Shown here one piece after another: positions 1 to 11,626 of a stretch of DNA of 64,000 bases (position 1 is the stretch's first letter; each line of letters opens with the position of its first letter). Origin of the DNA: Arthrobacter ulcerisalmonis (GTDB lineage Bacteria > Actinomycetota > Actinomycetes > Actinomycetales > Micrococcaceae); contig NZ_UXAU01000026.1 in NCBI RefSeq assembly GCF_900609065.1, positions 1-64,000 of the forward strand. Direction: 5' to 3'. A model generated the notes under the pieces. The model made no database searches and was not told where the DNA came from. It saw only the letters and a list, made by a program, of their open reading frames with translations. The position numbers were made by a program, and so were the translations under genes.

Positions 1-43
1 ACTCACGGATCTGCTCCCGCGTATACCCCGGCGTCCCAGTCAT
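1..43 (-). CDS. Start of an unidentified gene running off the left edge
   Basis: Only the first 14 codons lie in the window, reading leftward from an ATG at 43 (protein begins MTGTPGYTREQIRE). A strong ribosome binding site, GAGGAGG, sits 7 bases upstream of the ATG, so a real start is likely. The YTREQIRE segment resembles the N-terminus of some actinobacterial NAD(P)H-hydrate epimerase/dehydratase proteins, but 14 residues are too few to name it; that is a guess. Confidence 0.5.
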   Translation of the reverse strand, partial: MTGTPGYTREQIRE

Positions 44-97
44 CACCAGGCCTCCTCACTAATCAGCGAATGACTCACAACCAGCCTGGCAAAGAGG

Positions 98-117
98 GTT
101 AGCGCTACCTAGTTGGG
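98..117 (+). repeat. Partial copy of a dispersed repeat ending in AGTTGGG
   Basis: Twenty bases reading GTTAGCGCTACCTAGTTGGG match positions 19889-19908 with one difference (T for C). There the same sequence forms the right arm and flank of a long palindrome. The left arm is missing here. It lies between the left-edge gene and the MFS gene. It is probably a decayed or half copy of a dispersed element. Confidence 0.55.
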
Positions 118-133
118 AGGGGGGTGTGGGGCG

Positions 134-1486
134 CTACTCCAGCCGGCGCAGTTTGGTTTCCGGCGCAGTGAAGGCCATCCACACCACGGCCAGCACCACG
201 AGTCCGCCAGCCAGCGCAAACGAAGTTGCCAGCCCGAGCTCGGGCCACAAGTAACTGGCGAAGATCAGTGGACCCAACCCAGCCCCCAGCCGGGAGAACG
301 TCGATGCCCAGCCAAAGCCGGTACCGCGCAGCTCCGTGGGGTACAGCTCTGAAACGTACGTGTACAACACCGGGATGGCGATCTGCACCACAAACCCAAA
401 CACCAGCAGCCAAAACACCGCAGCCGTGGGAATGTCCACCACGAAGGCGACGATGACCAGCGTTACCGCGGACAACGGACCCGTGACGGCCAGGATCCAC
501 TTGCGGCCTACGCGCTCCACCAACAAGGCAGCCACGACCACGCCGAGCAGGCCCACCGCTGCCATGGACGCGGTGGTCACAAACGCCTTGTATTCTTCGA
601 ACCCGGCCTGGATGAGGATCCGCGGCATCCAGGTCAGGGACAGGTAGTAGACCAACAGGATGCTGAAGAACAGCAACCAGGCTGTGGCGGTGATCTTCCA
701 GTTGAACTGCCAGACCGCCCGGAGTTGATGCCACGCGCTGCCCGGCGATAGGCGTGGCACCGAGGAAGCATCCGGCAGGCTGTAGGCCCGTGGTTCGGCG
801 CCGGTGGCGAGCACCAGCCCGTCGATGACTTTGGCTGCTTCCTCCCGCCTCCCCTTGCGGATGAGGAACAACGGCGATTCGGGCACGCTACGCCGGACCC
901 AAAACACCATCAGCGCTGGAATGACCATCACCAACATGGTCAGCCGCCAGTCGCCGAACACCGCCACCAGGCCGGCCGATACGAATCCAGCCAGCGCAGC
1001 GCCCACCGGCCACCAACCATCCATGGCCGTGAGCACCTTGCCGCGTTGCTTCCGAGGGGTGAACTCACCTACCAGCGCATAGTCCACCGGAATGCAGCCG
1101 CCCAGGCCGAAGCCCGCCATGAAACGGAAGACGCAGAACCAGATGAAGTCGGGGGAGAAGGCGCCCAGGACCGTGAAGATCGAGAACAGCAACAAGGTCG
1201 CCGTGAAGGCCTTTTTGCGCCCGATCGTGTCCGCGATGGTGCCCCAGACAAACGCACCCACCGCCATGCCAATAAGGTTGGACGTCCCCACCCACGCCAC
1301 TTCGCCGGCCGAAAGGTTCCAGTGCTTGGAGAGCAACGGAATCAGAATGCCGTTGAGGGTCACGTCCCAGGCATCGAACATGAACCCCAGTCCGCCGATC
1401 AGGAAAATACGCCCCTGGACCTTCCACCGCCAGGGCAGTTCCTGGACCACCTGCTCGCCACTGGGCACAGCGGTATATGTATTCAT
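134..1486 (-). CDS. MFS transporter, metabolite:H+ symporter type
   Basis: This 450-residue protein has about 12 hydrophobic segments and the duplicated MFS loop signatures ADTIGRKKA (after helix 2) and LVERVGRKW (after helix 8). The N-terminal GGLGFMFDAWDVTLNG resembles the sugar/aromatic-acid symporter branch (NiaP/SP-like). It should import or export a small metabolite across the cytoplasmic membrane; the substrate cannot be read from sequence. The ATG at 1486 is chosen over an in-frame ATG at 1501 because AGGAGG lies 5 bases before it and would otherwise be coding. It is divergent from purH. Confidence 0.85.
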   Translation of the reverse strand: MNTYTAVPSGEQVVQELPWRWKVQGRIFLIGGLGFMFDAWDVTLNGILIPLLSKHWNLSAGEVAWVGTSNLIGMAVGAFVWGTIADTIGRKKAFTATLLLFSIFTVLGAFSPDFIWFCVFRFMAGFGLGGCIPVDYALVGEFTPRKQRGKVLTAMDGWWPVGAALAGFVSAGLVAVFGDWRLTMLVMVIPALMVFWVRRSVPESPLFLIRKGRREEAAKVIDGLVLATGAEPRAYSLPDASSVPRLSPGSAWHQLRAVWQFNWKITATAWLLFFSILLVYYLSLTWMPRILIQAGFEEYKAFVTTASMAAVGLLGVVVAALLVERVGRKWILAVTGPLSAVTLVIVAFVVDIPTAAVFWLLVFGFVVQIAIPVLYTYVSELYPTELRGTGFGWASTFSRLGAGLGPLIFASYLWPELGLATSFALAGGLVVLAVVWMAFTAPETKLRRLE

Positions 1487-1649
1487 TGCAGCCTCCTGCA
1501 AAAACCATAGCGCCGCCGGCCGACAGCCAGCACCAGACGGGACCTAGTTCACACTCCGGCCACCAGGCGGCGCATACGGCCAGTCGCGATAAACTTGCCC
1601 TATCCCCACCAACCGCGGCCTGGCTCGCGAGATTAAGACGGAGACATTT

Positions 1650-3335
1650 GTGAGTTCCACGCAGCATGAGCGCGTATCCATCGACCGAGTCCCCATTCGA
1701 CGGGCCCTGATCTCGGTTTACGACAAGACCGGGCTGGAGGAACTGGCCAGCGGCCTGCACGCAGCCGGCGTCAAACTGGTCTCCACAGGGTCCACGGCCA
1801 AGCGCATCGCCGCCGCAGGCATCCCCGTCCAGGAGGTCGAGGAAGTCACCGGTTCGCCGGAAATGCTCGATGGCCGCGTGAAGACCCTGCACCCCCGCGT
1901 CCACGGCGGCATCCTCGCCGACCGTCGCGTCCCCGCGCACATGGAAACCCTCGCCGGCATGGAGATCGAGGCGTTCGATCTGGTGGTGGTGAACCTTTAT
2001 CCCTTCGTCGAGACCGTGAAGTCCGGCGCTGCGCAGGACGACGTGGTGGAGCAGATCGACATTGGCGGTCCGGCCATGGTGCGCTCGGCCGCGAAGAACC
2101 ACGCCGCCGTCGCGATCGTCGTGGACCCCACCTTCTACGCAGCCGTGGTCACCGCAGCTGCGGAGGGCGGCTTCGACCTGAAGACCCGACGTCGGTTGGC
2201 AGCGAAAGCGTTCGCGCACACCGCGTCCTACGACACCGCCGTGGCAAGTTGGACTGCCAGCCAGTTCCTGGACGAGGACGGCGACGGCATCATCGATTGG
2301 CCCGCCTACGCTGGCCTGTCACTGGAGCGCTCCGAGGTGCTGCGCTACGGCGAAAACCCGCACCAGCAGGCCGCGCTCTACGTGGACAAGGCTGCACCGG
2401 CTGGCATCGCGCAGGCGGACCAGATCCACGGCAAGGCCATGAGCTACAACAACTTTGTCGACGCCGACGCCGCCTTGCGCGCCGCGTTCGACTTCGCGGA
2501 GCCCGCCGTCGCGATCATCAAGCACGCCAACCCGTGCGGTGTGGCTGTTGGTTCCAAGGACGCCGAAGACCCCATCGCCGATGCGCACGCCAAGGCGCAC
2601 GCCTGCGATCCGGTGTCTGCGTTCGGTGGCGTCATCGCCGCCAACAGCACTGTCACTGCCGGCATGGCCCGCACCGTGGCCGGGATCTTCACCGAGGTGG
2701 TCATTGCGCCGTCCTTCGAGCCGGAAGCAGTGGAAATCCTCGCCAAGAAGAAGAACATCCGGTTACTGACCCTGCCTGAGGGCTACGGCCGCTACCCGTC
2801 GGAAATCCGCCAGGTCTCCGGCGGCGTTCTGGTCCAGATGACGGACAAGGTGGACGCCGACGGCGACGATCCAGCCAACTGGACGCTCGCCGCAGGCGCC
2901 GCAGCAGACGAGCAGACCCTCGCCGACCTGGCCTTCGCGTGGACCGCATGCCGCGCCGCCAAGTCCAACGCGATCCTGCTGGCAGCCGATGGCGCCGCCG
3001 TCGGTATCGGCATGGGTCAGGTCAACCGCCTGGACTCGTGCCGGCTCGCCGTCGAACGGGCCAACACGTTGGGTGTGGCCGTGGAGTCCGACGTCGACGG
3101 CGCCGGTGGGGCCTCCAACGCCGATTCAGCGGATGCCCCGCAGCGCGCCCGTGGTGCGGTGGCGGCGTCGGACGCGTTCTTCCCGTTCGCTGACGGCCTG
3201 CAGATCCTGATCGACGCCGGCGTCCGCGCCGTGGTCCAGCCGGGCGGATCCGTTCGCGACGACGAAGTGGTTGCTGCAGCCAACGCTGCCGGCATCACCA
3301 TGTACTTCACCGGCGCACGGCACTTCTTCCACTAG
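1650..3335 (+). CDS. purH: Bifunctional AICAR transformylase/IMP cyclohydrolase
   Basis: PurH catalyses the last two steps of IMP synthesis: formylation of AICAR with 10-formyl-tetrahydrofolate, then ring closure. The N-terminal MGS-fold cyclohydrolase domain begins [16 protein letters not shown] and carries the STGSTAK motif. The transformylase domain has [11 protein letters not shown], including the catalytic Lys-His pair, and the protein ends in the conserved RHFFH. It is 561 residues, about 30 longer than many homologues; an Ala/Asp-rich insert ([19 protein letters not shown]) near residue 480 explains part of this. The start is GTG. No riboswitch is visible in its 160-base leader. Confidence 0.97.
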   Translation: MSSTQHERVSIDRVPIRRALISVYDKTGLEELASGLHAAGVKLVSTGSTAKRIAAAGIPVQEVEEVTGSPEMLDGRVKTLHPRVHGGILADRRVPAHMETLAGMEIEAFDLVVVNLYPFVETVKSGAAQDDVVEQIDIGGPAMVRSAAKNHAAVAIVVDPTFYAAVVTAAAEGGFDLKTRRRLAAKAFAHTASYDTAVASWTASQFLDEDGDGIIDWPAYAGLSLERSEVLRYGENPHQQAALYVDKAAPAGIAQADQIHGKAMSYNNFVDADAALRAAFDFAEPAVAIIKHANPCGVAVGSKDAEDPIADAHAKAHACDPVSAFGGVIAANSTVTAGMARTVAGIFTEVVIAPSFEPEAVEILAKKKNIRLLTLPEGYGRYPSEIRQVSGGVLVQMTDKVDADGDDPANWTLAAGAAADEQTLADLAFAWTACRAAKSNAILLAADGAAVGIGMGQVNRLDSCRLAVERANTLGVAVESDVDGAGGASNADSADAPQRARGAVAASDAFFPFADGLQILIDAGVRAVVQPGGSVRDDEVVAAANAAGITMYFTGARHFFH

Positions 3336-3401
3336 TCCCCACCGGCACCCTCGCCTCGCAAGCTCGGCCAGGGAACCCTGCCGGCGTGGGCCCAGTCCAC
3401 A

Positions 3402-3442
3402 GCAACGGCGGCCGTCCCTTCACGTGGGACGGCCGCCGTTGC
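3402..3442. terminator. Bidirectional terminator between purH and the protease gene
   Basis: A perfect 17-bp inverted repeat (3402-3418 and 3426-3442) with a 7-base loop lies between the convergent purH and serine protease genes. T-tracts are short on either side. Its position suits a shared rho-independent terminator. Confidence 0.75.
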
Positions 3443-3467
3443 AATTCAGCCGGGTGTCAGTGCCGGC

Positions 3468-4433
3468 TTACGAAGCAGCGGCGGTGGCGTAGGTTTGCTG
3501 GATGACTGAGCCCCAGTACGGGCCGTACATCTTGGTGGAGTTCTGGCCGTAGCCGTAGCTGTTCACGGAGTTCTGCTTGCCGGTGGAGCTGCTGCCCACG
3601 AACCACGGGCCGCCTGAGGAGCCGCCGGTCATGTCGCAGGGGATGCCCTGGGTGGTGCCGCCGGGGTTGACGGTGTCATTGGTGGCGGTCCCGGCGCAGC
3701 TCTTGAGGGTCTGGCCGTTGAACGGGGAAGCAGCCGGGTACCCGAAGGCCTTGTAGGTCAGTCCGCGGGCGGCATTGAACTGGACTCCGGAGGCGCCAAC
3801 GGTGTCGGCAAGGGTGCGGCCGTTGAGCGGGGAAACCACGGCGAAGCCGGTGTCGTACTGGATGTCGCCCTGGCCGGACCACTGGGTGGGGGCGTAGAGG
3901 GCTTTGGCGGCCCACTTGCCGTACGGTGCGGCGCCGTTGTTGTAGGCGGGGACAAACACGAAGTTGGTGACGAACGCTCCGGGGCCTTCGTTGAGGCAGT
4001 GCCCGGCGGTGGACACCGTGCTCTTGTTGGCTGCGGCCACGGAGTTGCCGGAGCACACGTAGTTCTGGCCGGCCTGGGTGAAGAAGATTTTGCCGATGTG
4101 CGCCACGGGGGATTCGCTGGCGGCCCGCAGGACGGGGGTGGTGGCGGCGAGAGGTTCCACCGAGGACGGTGCGCCCTTGGCAACCAAGGCCCGCTCCAGA
4201 CCGAGGGAGCGCTGCACTGCGCTGTTGGCGCGCTGGTCGGCCGGGATGGCGCTGGTCATGCGGTCGGCGGTCCAGTAGTCGGCGGCACCGGCGGAGTTGA
4301 CCGCCGTGCCGGTGACGGAGGGGGTGGTGTCTTTCGTCGGGGCGGCGTTGGCCGATCCGGCTGCACTGAGTGCCAGGATGGCGGCCGCGGAGAAGGTCAG
4401 GAGGCTGGTTGCCAGGGACCGTGTGCGTGTCAT
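3468..4433 (-). CDS. Secreted trypsin-like (S1 family) serine protease
   Basis: This 321-residue protein starts at ATG 4433 with a Sec signal peptide (basic MTRTR, then a hydrophobic stretch, cleavage probably near SANA-AP). The catalytic triad can be placed: His145 in STAGHC, Asp194 in YDTGFAVV and Ser273 in GSSGGPW. Residues 30-110 look like a propeptide. The fold type resembles the V8/glutamyl endopeptidase-like S1 group, so it is probably an exported peptidase. It is divergent from icd and convergent with purH. An ATG at 4532 gives a longer frame but puts 33 non-signal residues ahead of the signal peptide. Confidence 0.85.
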   Translation of the reverse strand: MTRTRSLATSLLTFSAAAILALSAAGSANAAPTKDTTPSVTGTAVNSAGAADYWTADRMTSAIPADQRANSAVQRSLGLERALVAKGAPSSVEPLAATTPVLRAASESPVAHIGKIFFTQAGQNYVCSGNSVAAANKSTVSTAGHCLNEGPGAFVTNFVFVPAYNNGAAPYGKWAAKALYAPTQWSGQGDIQYDTGFAVVSPLNGRTLADTVGASGVQFNAARGLTYKAFGYPAASPFNGQTLKSCAGTATNDTVNPGGTTQGIPCDMTGGSSGGPWFVGSSSTGKQNSVNSYGYGQNSTKMYGPYWGSVIQQTYATAAAS

Positions 4434-6973
<2,540 letters not shown>

Positions 6974-6984
6974 TCCTGTCCTTG

Positions 6985-7027
6985 AACCGCTGGCCCGCAG
7001 AGTTTCTCTGCGGGCCAGCGGTTTTTT
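6985..7027. terminator. Strong rho-independent terminator after icd
   Basis: A 16-bp perfect GC-rich stem (arms about 6987-7002 and 7006-7021) with a 3-base loop is followed by six T. It ends icd and faces the convergent oxidoreductase gene. Confidence 0.93.
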
Positions 7028-7057
7028 GTGTGCTGGTGGCCGACGGCGGCCCTCACT

Positions 7058-8125
7058 TTACCGAGCGTCGTTGGGGTACCGGATGCCAAGCTGTGACCGG
7101 ACGCCGTCGAACAGGCGCATGACGTTCAGCGAATCCTCGAGTGGCATGACCGGACTCTCCAGGAGGCCTTGCTGGATGCAGCGGGTCACCTCACGCAGCT
7201 CGTACGTGTAGCCATGGCCCGTCTCGAACTGTTCCGTGCGTTGGGTGTCCCAGCCGATCTGGATGTTCAGTTCGCGGGGGTTGTTGGTTGAGCCCGTTGC
7301 CTGCAGGTACCCCAGCGAACCAGCCACGGTGCAGGTTTTGGGGCCGTGGGCCAGCAGGCTTGACGTCAGCTGGGCCTGCGCGCCGGATTCGTAGCCCAGG
7401 GTCAGGGCGTTCTGGGCGTCGACGCCGTTTTCCGTCAGGGTACCCAGGGCGCTGACGGACTGGGGAAATCCGAGCGTTCCCAGTGCCCACAGCAGCGGGT
7501 AGACCGTCATGTCCAGGAGCGCGCCGCCGCCATCGTTGATGTTCCAGAGGCGGCTGGTTGAGTCTGCCGGCGCGGGGAAGCCGATGTCGGCGCTGACCCA
7601 CTGGATCTGGCCGAGCTCACCTGATGCGGCGATGCCGAACATCCGCTGCATGCTCGGCAGGAACCTGCTCCACACCGCCTCCATCAGAAAGAGCTTGAGC
7701 TCACCGGCCAAAGCCACCAGCTCGGCAGCCTCACGAGCATTGATGGTCAGTGCTTTCTCGCACAGGACGTGCTTGCCTGCTCGAAGGGCAGCCGAGGCGA
7801 TCTCGAAGTGCTGCGCATGGGGAGTTGCAATGTAGACCACGTCCACCAGCGGGTCCGCCAGCAGGCGCTGGTAGCCGGGAACACCGCCGTCGTCCCCGTA
7901 GGCTGTGGCGAAACCTGCCTTCTTGGCGAAGGCCTCGGCAGCCAGCTGCTGGCGCGAGCTGACGGCATGCAGTTCTGCGTCCGCCAACAACGCCAGGTCC
8001 TTGGCGACCGTGGCCGCAATGTTGCCGGTGGAGACAAACCCCCACCGCAGCGGGCGGCCGGTTGCTGCCGTGGGGTCCTGGTTGGCCTGGGACGAAAGCC
8101 ACGGGGTGGCGATGGAGGCGTTCAT
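7058..8125 (-). CDS. Gfo/Idh/MocA family NAD(P)-dependent oxidoreductase
   Basis: This 355-residue protein has an N-terminal Rossmann domain (RWGFVSTGNIAATVAKDL) and the family's CEKALTINAREAAEL motif, where the Lys of the EKP-like signature is kept (EKA). A C-terminal alpha/beta domain with WNINDGGGALLDMTVYP follows. Such enzymes oxidise sugars, inositols or dihydrodiols; the substrate is not evident. The start at ATG 8125 is supported by GGAGG 7 bases upstream; the in-frame ATG at 8146 would bury that site. It is the last gene of a leftward group. Confidence 0.85.
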   Translation of the reverse strand: MNASIATPWLSSQANQDPTAATGRPLRWGFVSTGNIAATVAKDLALLADAELHAVSSRQQLAAEAFAKKAGFATAYGDDGGVPGYQRLLADPLVDVVYIATPHAQHFEIASAALRAGKHVLCEKALTINAREAAELVALAGELKLFLMEAVWSRFLPSMQRMFGIAASGELGQIQWVSADIGFPAPADSTSRLWNINDGGGALLDMTVYPLLWALGTLGFPQSVSALGTLTENGVDAQNALTLGYESGAQAQLTSSLLAHGPKTCTVAGSLGYLQATGSTNNPRELNIQIGWDTQRTEQFETGHGYTYELREVTRCIQQGLLESPVMPLEDSLNVMRLFDGVRSQLGIRYPNDAR

Positions 8126-8150
8126 GGGACCATCCTCCCACCCCAACCCT

Positions 8151-8843
8151 CTAGGCCACCCTGGCCGAACGAACCTCCTCAGTCAGCTTGCCCTGTTGCA
8201 GACGGAACCTGCGGTCGGTCTTCAGCGCGAGGCTCCTGTCATGCGTCACCACCAGGATGGTGGTGTTGTGGTCGCGGCTGAGGGAGCTGAGCAGTTCGAT
8301 GATGTGCTCGCCGGTCTGCTCGTCGAGGTTTCCGGTGGGTTCATCGGCCAGGATCAGCTTGGGTTCGTTGGCCAACGCCCTTGCGATAGCCACCCGTTGC
8401 TGCTCGCCGCCGGAGAGCCGGTTGGTTCTGCGGATGTGCTTTTCCGGGTCCAACTGCACCTGTTCCAGCAGTTCCTGGGCGCGTTTGAGCCGGGCCGGCT
8501 TCCGCACGCCGGCGAACTCCAGGGGCAGCATGATGTTGTCCACGGCGCTGAGGTTGGGGATGAGGTTGAACTGTTGGAAGACGAAGCCGATGTCGCGCCG
8601 CCGGTACTCGGTAAGCTTGCCGTCGGGCATGCTGGCCAGGCTTACGCCGTCTACCACCACATCGCCGCTGGTGGGTTTGTCCAGTGCGCCGAGCAGTGAC
8701 AGCAGCGTGCTTTTGCCGCTCCCACTCTTCCCCACGATCGAGGCGAGCGATCCTTTCTCCAATTCGAAGCTGACATCGTTCACCGGCTTGATGGTGCGGT
8801 CACCGGACTTGAACGTACGGACCAGGTTCTTGACTTCAATCAT
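8151..8843 (-). CDS. ABC transporter ATP-binding protein, MacB/LolD type
   Basis: The 230-residue ATPase has Walker A GKSGSGKS, signature LSGGEQQRVAIARAL and Walker B LILADEPTGNLD, the spelling typical of the MacB/LolD/FtsE group that partners FtsX-like permeases. The permease gene lies directly upstream (2-base gap), so the two form one exporter or lipoprotein/peptide-handling unit. Because the permease is frameshifted in this sequence, the ATPase may lack a working partner. Confidence 0.92.
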   Translation of the reverse strand: MIEVKNLVRTFKSGDRTIKPVNDVSFELEKGSLASIVGKSGSGKSTLLSLLGALDKPTSGDVVVDGVSLASMPDGKLTEYRRRDIGFVFQQFNLIPNLSAVDNIMLPLEFAGVRKPARLKRAQELLEQVQLDPEKHIRRTNRLSGGEQQRVAIARALANEPKLILADEPTGNLDEQTGEHIIELLSSLSRDHNTTILVVTHDRSLALKTDRRFRLQQGKLTEEVRSARVA

Positions 8844-8845
8844 GG

Positions 8846-10305
8846 TTATTCTCCTCGCAGGACTTCGACGGGACGGATGCGCGCGGTCAGCAACGCTGGA
8901 ACCAGTGCACCGATAATGGCCACACCGAAGACCGCTGCAATTCCGCCGGCGATCACCCCGGGGGAGGCGCTGGCCGTCACCGAGGTCAGCAGCTGGGAGG
9001 CGCCGCCGAACGGACCGCCTTGGCCGCCGGGGAAACCGGTGCCTCCACCCGGGAAGCCGGCACCGCCAGCTCCGCCGGCCGCCCCGGCGATGGCTGCGCC
9101 GCGTCCGGTGGTGGCCGCCGTCGTCGTGGTGTTGGTGCTGACTAGCGCCGAGGCGATGCCGCCGCTGGCGAACGAGGCAATGATGGCGCCCACTGCGCTG
9201 CCCATAGCGGCCAGCACCAGGGCCTCCAGGACGAATTGCAGGCCGATGGTGCGGTTGGGGGCGCCGATCGCCTTCAGGACGCCGATTTCGCGGCGACGTT
9301 CACGGACCAACATCACCATGATGAGCAAGATGATCAGGCCAGCGGTGCCCAGGGCGGCGATGAAGGCCACGAACGAGACGTTCTTGACACTGCCCAGTGA
9401 ACTGACAGCGGTTTCGAGGTTCTGGCCTTGGGTGACATCGGCGGTGGTGCTGCCGAGGGCAGACTGCAGCTCGGTTTTAGCAGTGGCGACATTGTCGAGC
9501 GAATCGACGGTGACCACCATGCTGGAGAGCTCGCCGGGGGTGCCGGCCAGGGTCTGCGCGGTGGGCAGCGTGAGGTAGGCGGCGTTGTTGCCGAACGCGG
9601 TGCCTGCGTCGAACAGGCCGGCCACCGTGTACGTCTGGTCGTTGATGGTGAACGTGGATCCGACGCTGAGGTTGTTCTTCTCCGCGAGGGTGGTGCCCAG
9701 CAGGGCGTTGGTGGAGGCGGTCGTGTAGTCGCCCAAGCCGGTGCCGGTGGTGATATTTAGGGCCTTGCCGGTGGCGTCCACCTCGGCGTCAATGCCCGTG
9801 GCCGTGATCGGCAGGGACCGCGCACGGGCTGGGTGGCGCCGCTGGTCGTCCCGCTGGCCTGGTTTCGGGTGCCGAGCGTGCCTGCGTCGATGGCAGCGGT
9901 GAGGCTGGTGGTCAACGTCGCCGCGGCCTGTCCACCGGGACCGGGCTGGCCGCCGGGTCCCGCCTGGCCACCCGCCGTCGTGCCTGCTGCGGCCTCGGTG
10001 GCGTTCCGCAACCGCAGGGCTGAGGTCCCGACGACGGAGCTGACGTTCGCGACGCCGGCGGCGGTGGCTGCCTGCGCGGCCGTCAGCGGTTCGCCGCCGC
10101 CTTCGAAGCCCTGGCCGCCGGCCGGATTGACGGTCAGGACTGTGCCCACTGAGGCGTTGAGTTCCTGGACTTTGGCGCCGACTGCCTGGTTGGCGACCAA
10201 CATGGCCAGTGCCAGGCCGATCGCGACGGCGAGGACCGCCACGACGGCCGCCGTCCTGACCTTGTTTCTGAAGGCGTTGCCTATGCTGGGGGCGAGGACG
10301 CTCAC
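8846..10305 (-). pseudogene. FtsX/MacB-type ABC permease, broken by a one-base frameshift
   Basis: Two overlapping frames encode one protein. The first (GTG 10305, RBS TTAGGAGA) has an N-terminal membrane helix (VVAVLAVAIGLALAMLV) and the start of the extracellular MacB core. Near 9815-9825 the homology moves to another frame, reading LPITATGIDAEVDATGKALN and on to three C-terminal helices and the terminal TARIRPVEVLRGE motif. Adding one base gives 487 codons, a normal permease size. It could be a real mutation or a sequencing indel. A Gly/Pro-rich loop (near 9000-9100) separates the second and third of the C-terminal helices. Confidence 0.8.
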
Positions 10306-10362
10306 GATTCTCCTAAGATTCAGGTGCCGGCGCGCAGGGCCGGCGTCGAATCAAGAATCGTG
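10303..10362 (-). promoter_or_regulatory. Leader hairpin covering the permease start codon
   Basis: In the leftward mRNA, 9-base perfect arms (10362-10354 and 10311-10303) pair so that the second arm contains the GTG start and part of the AGGAGA ribosome binding site. Inside are two further helices, GATTC/GAATC and GCCGGC/GCCGGC. The structure is seen in the sequence; a role in controlling translation is inference. Confidence 0.5.
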
Positions 10363-10432
10363 GGTGTTGCTGTGCTGGCGTGCGGGCCAACCTGTGGTGC
10401 GGCTGTGAAAAGTGAACCGGCTGCGGGCACGG

Positions 10433-10462
10433 AAAAGCCCGACACCCACGAGGGTGCCGGGC
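10433..10462 (-). terminator. Terminator of the sugar ABC operon
   Basis: Reading leftward, an 11-bp stem with one G-U pair (10462-10452 and 10447-10437) and a 4-base loop is followed by TTTT. It lies just past the stop of the sugar-binding protein gene. Confidence 0.8.
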
Positions 10463-10478
10463 GCTCCGGTGGAGAGTG

Positions 10479-11576
10479 TTACTTGGTCAGCGGGCCGAGT
10501 ACCGGATCGTCGGCGTAAGCCGTCTTGACGTTCGCGGCAGTCACGATGACCGGCTCCAGCAGGTATGCCGGAACGGTTTTGACACCGTTGTTGTAGGAGT
10601 CCTTGTCGTTGATTTCCAGATCCTTGCCGGCCTGGAGGTCCTTCACCATGGTGATGGCGTGCTCAACGAGCTTGCGGGTGTCCTTGTTGATGGTGGAGTA
10701 CTGCTCGCCAGCCATGATCGATTTGACCGACTCAACTTCGGAGTCCTGGCCGGTGATAACGGGGATCGGCTTGCCAGCGGCCTTGACTGAGGTGATAACG
10801 GCGCGGGCCAGCGTGTCGTTGGGGGAGAGGACCCCATCCAGCGATGCCGAGCCATAGCTGCCGGTGAGCAGGGTGTCAGCGCGACGCTGGGCGTTTTCTG
10901 CCTTCCAGCCCTGCGTCACAGCCTGTTCGAAGCTGTTCTGGCCGGAGAGGACCTTGAGCGTGCCGTCGTCGATCTTCGGCTTCAGGACGCTCATGGCGCC
11001 GTCGAAGAAGACCTTCGCGTTGGCATCATCGGGTGAACCGGCAAACAGTTCAATGTTGTAGGGACCCGAGGCCTTCTTGGCCTTGAGTCCGTCCAGCAGG
11101 GCCTGTCCCTGGAGCACGCCGACCTTGAAGTTGTCGTACGCCACGTAGTAATCGACGCTGTCGGTGTTCAGCAGCAGCCGGTCGTAGGCGATGATGGTGG
11201 CGCCGGCTTCTTTGGCCTGCTTGAGCTGGGTGCCCAACTGGGAGCCGTCGATGGCGCCCACGATGATGACCTTGGCGCCCTTCGTGACCATGGCGCTGAT
11301 CTGGTTCTGCTGCTCGGAGACGCCACCGTTGGCGAACTGCACATCAGCTTTGAACCCGGCACCGTTGAGGCCGTCGTTGAACAGCTTCTCGGCCAGGACC
11401 CAGTTCTCACTGGTCTTTTGGGGAAGCGCGACGCCGATCGAGGAGTTTTGCTCGAATCCGGCGGCACCGCTGGACGCACCTGCGGACGGGGTTTCTGCTC
11501 GTCCGCAACTGGTCAGCGCCAGCGCTGCAATGGCAGCTATTGCGGCTGCCTTACCTGCTTTTCCGATCATTCGCAT
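10479..11576 (-). CDS. Sugar ABC transporter substrate-binding lipoprotein, ChvE/XylF type
   Basis: The 365-residue lipoprotein has a signal peptide with lipobox ALTSCG and a periplasmic-binding type I fold (NSSIGVALPQKTSENW; VIIVGAIDGSQLGTQLKQA; GVLSPNDTLARAV). The sequence resembles ChvE/XylF proteins, which bind xylose, glucose, galactose or arabinose. It is the last gene of a leftward operon with a double ATPase and a permease. The ATG at 11576 is chosen because the signal peptide starts there; the upstream ATG at 11630 adds a non-signal segment and overlaps the permease. Confidence 0.9.
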   Translation of the reverse strand: MRMIGKAGKAAAIAAIAALALTSCGRAETPSAGASSGAAGFEQNSSIGVALPQKTSENWVLAEKLFNDGLNGAGFKADVQFANGGVSEQQNQISAMVTKGAKVIIVGAIDGSQLGTQLKQAKEAGATIIAYDRLLLNTDSVDYYVAYDNFKVGVLQGQALLDGLKAKKASGPYNIELFAGSPDDANAKVFFDGAMSVLKPKIDDGTLKVLSGQNSFEQAVTQGWKAENAQRRADTLLTGSYGSASLDGVLSPNDTLARAVITSVKAAGKPIPVITGQDSEVESVKSIMAGEQYSTINKDTRKLVEHAITMVKDLQAGKDLEINDKDSYNNGVKTVPAYLLEPVIVTAANVKTAYADDPVLGPLTK

Positions 11577-11626
11577 TGTTGAATCTCTTTCTTTGAGGGT
11601 GTGTAACGCTGGTCGAACCGAACCGC

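Noticed and set aside
1502..1649. Riboswitch before purH
   Set aside because: No pfl or purine-riboswitch consensus is found in the leader.
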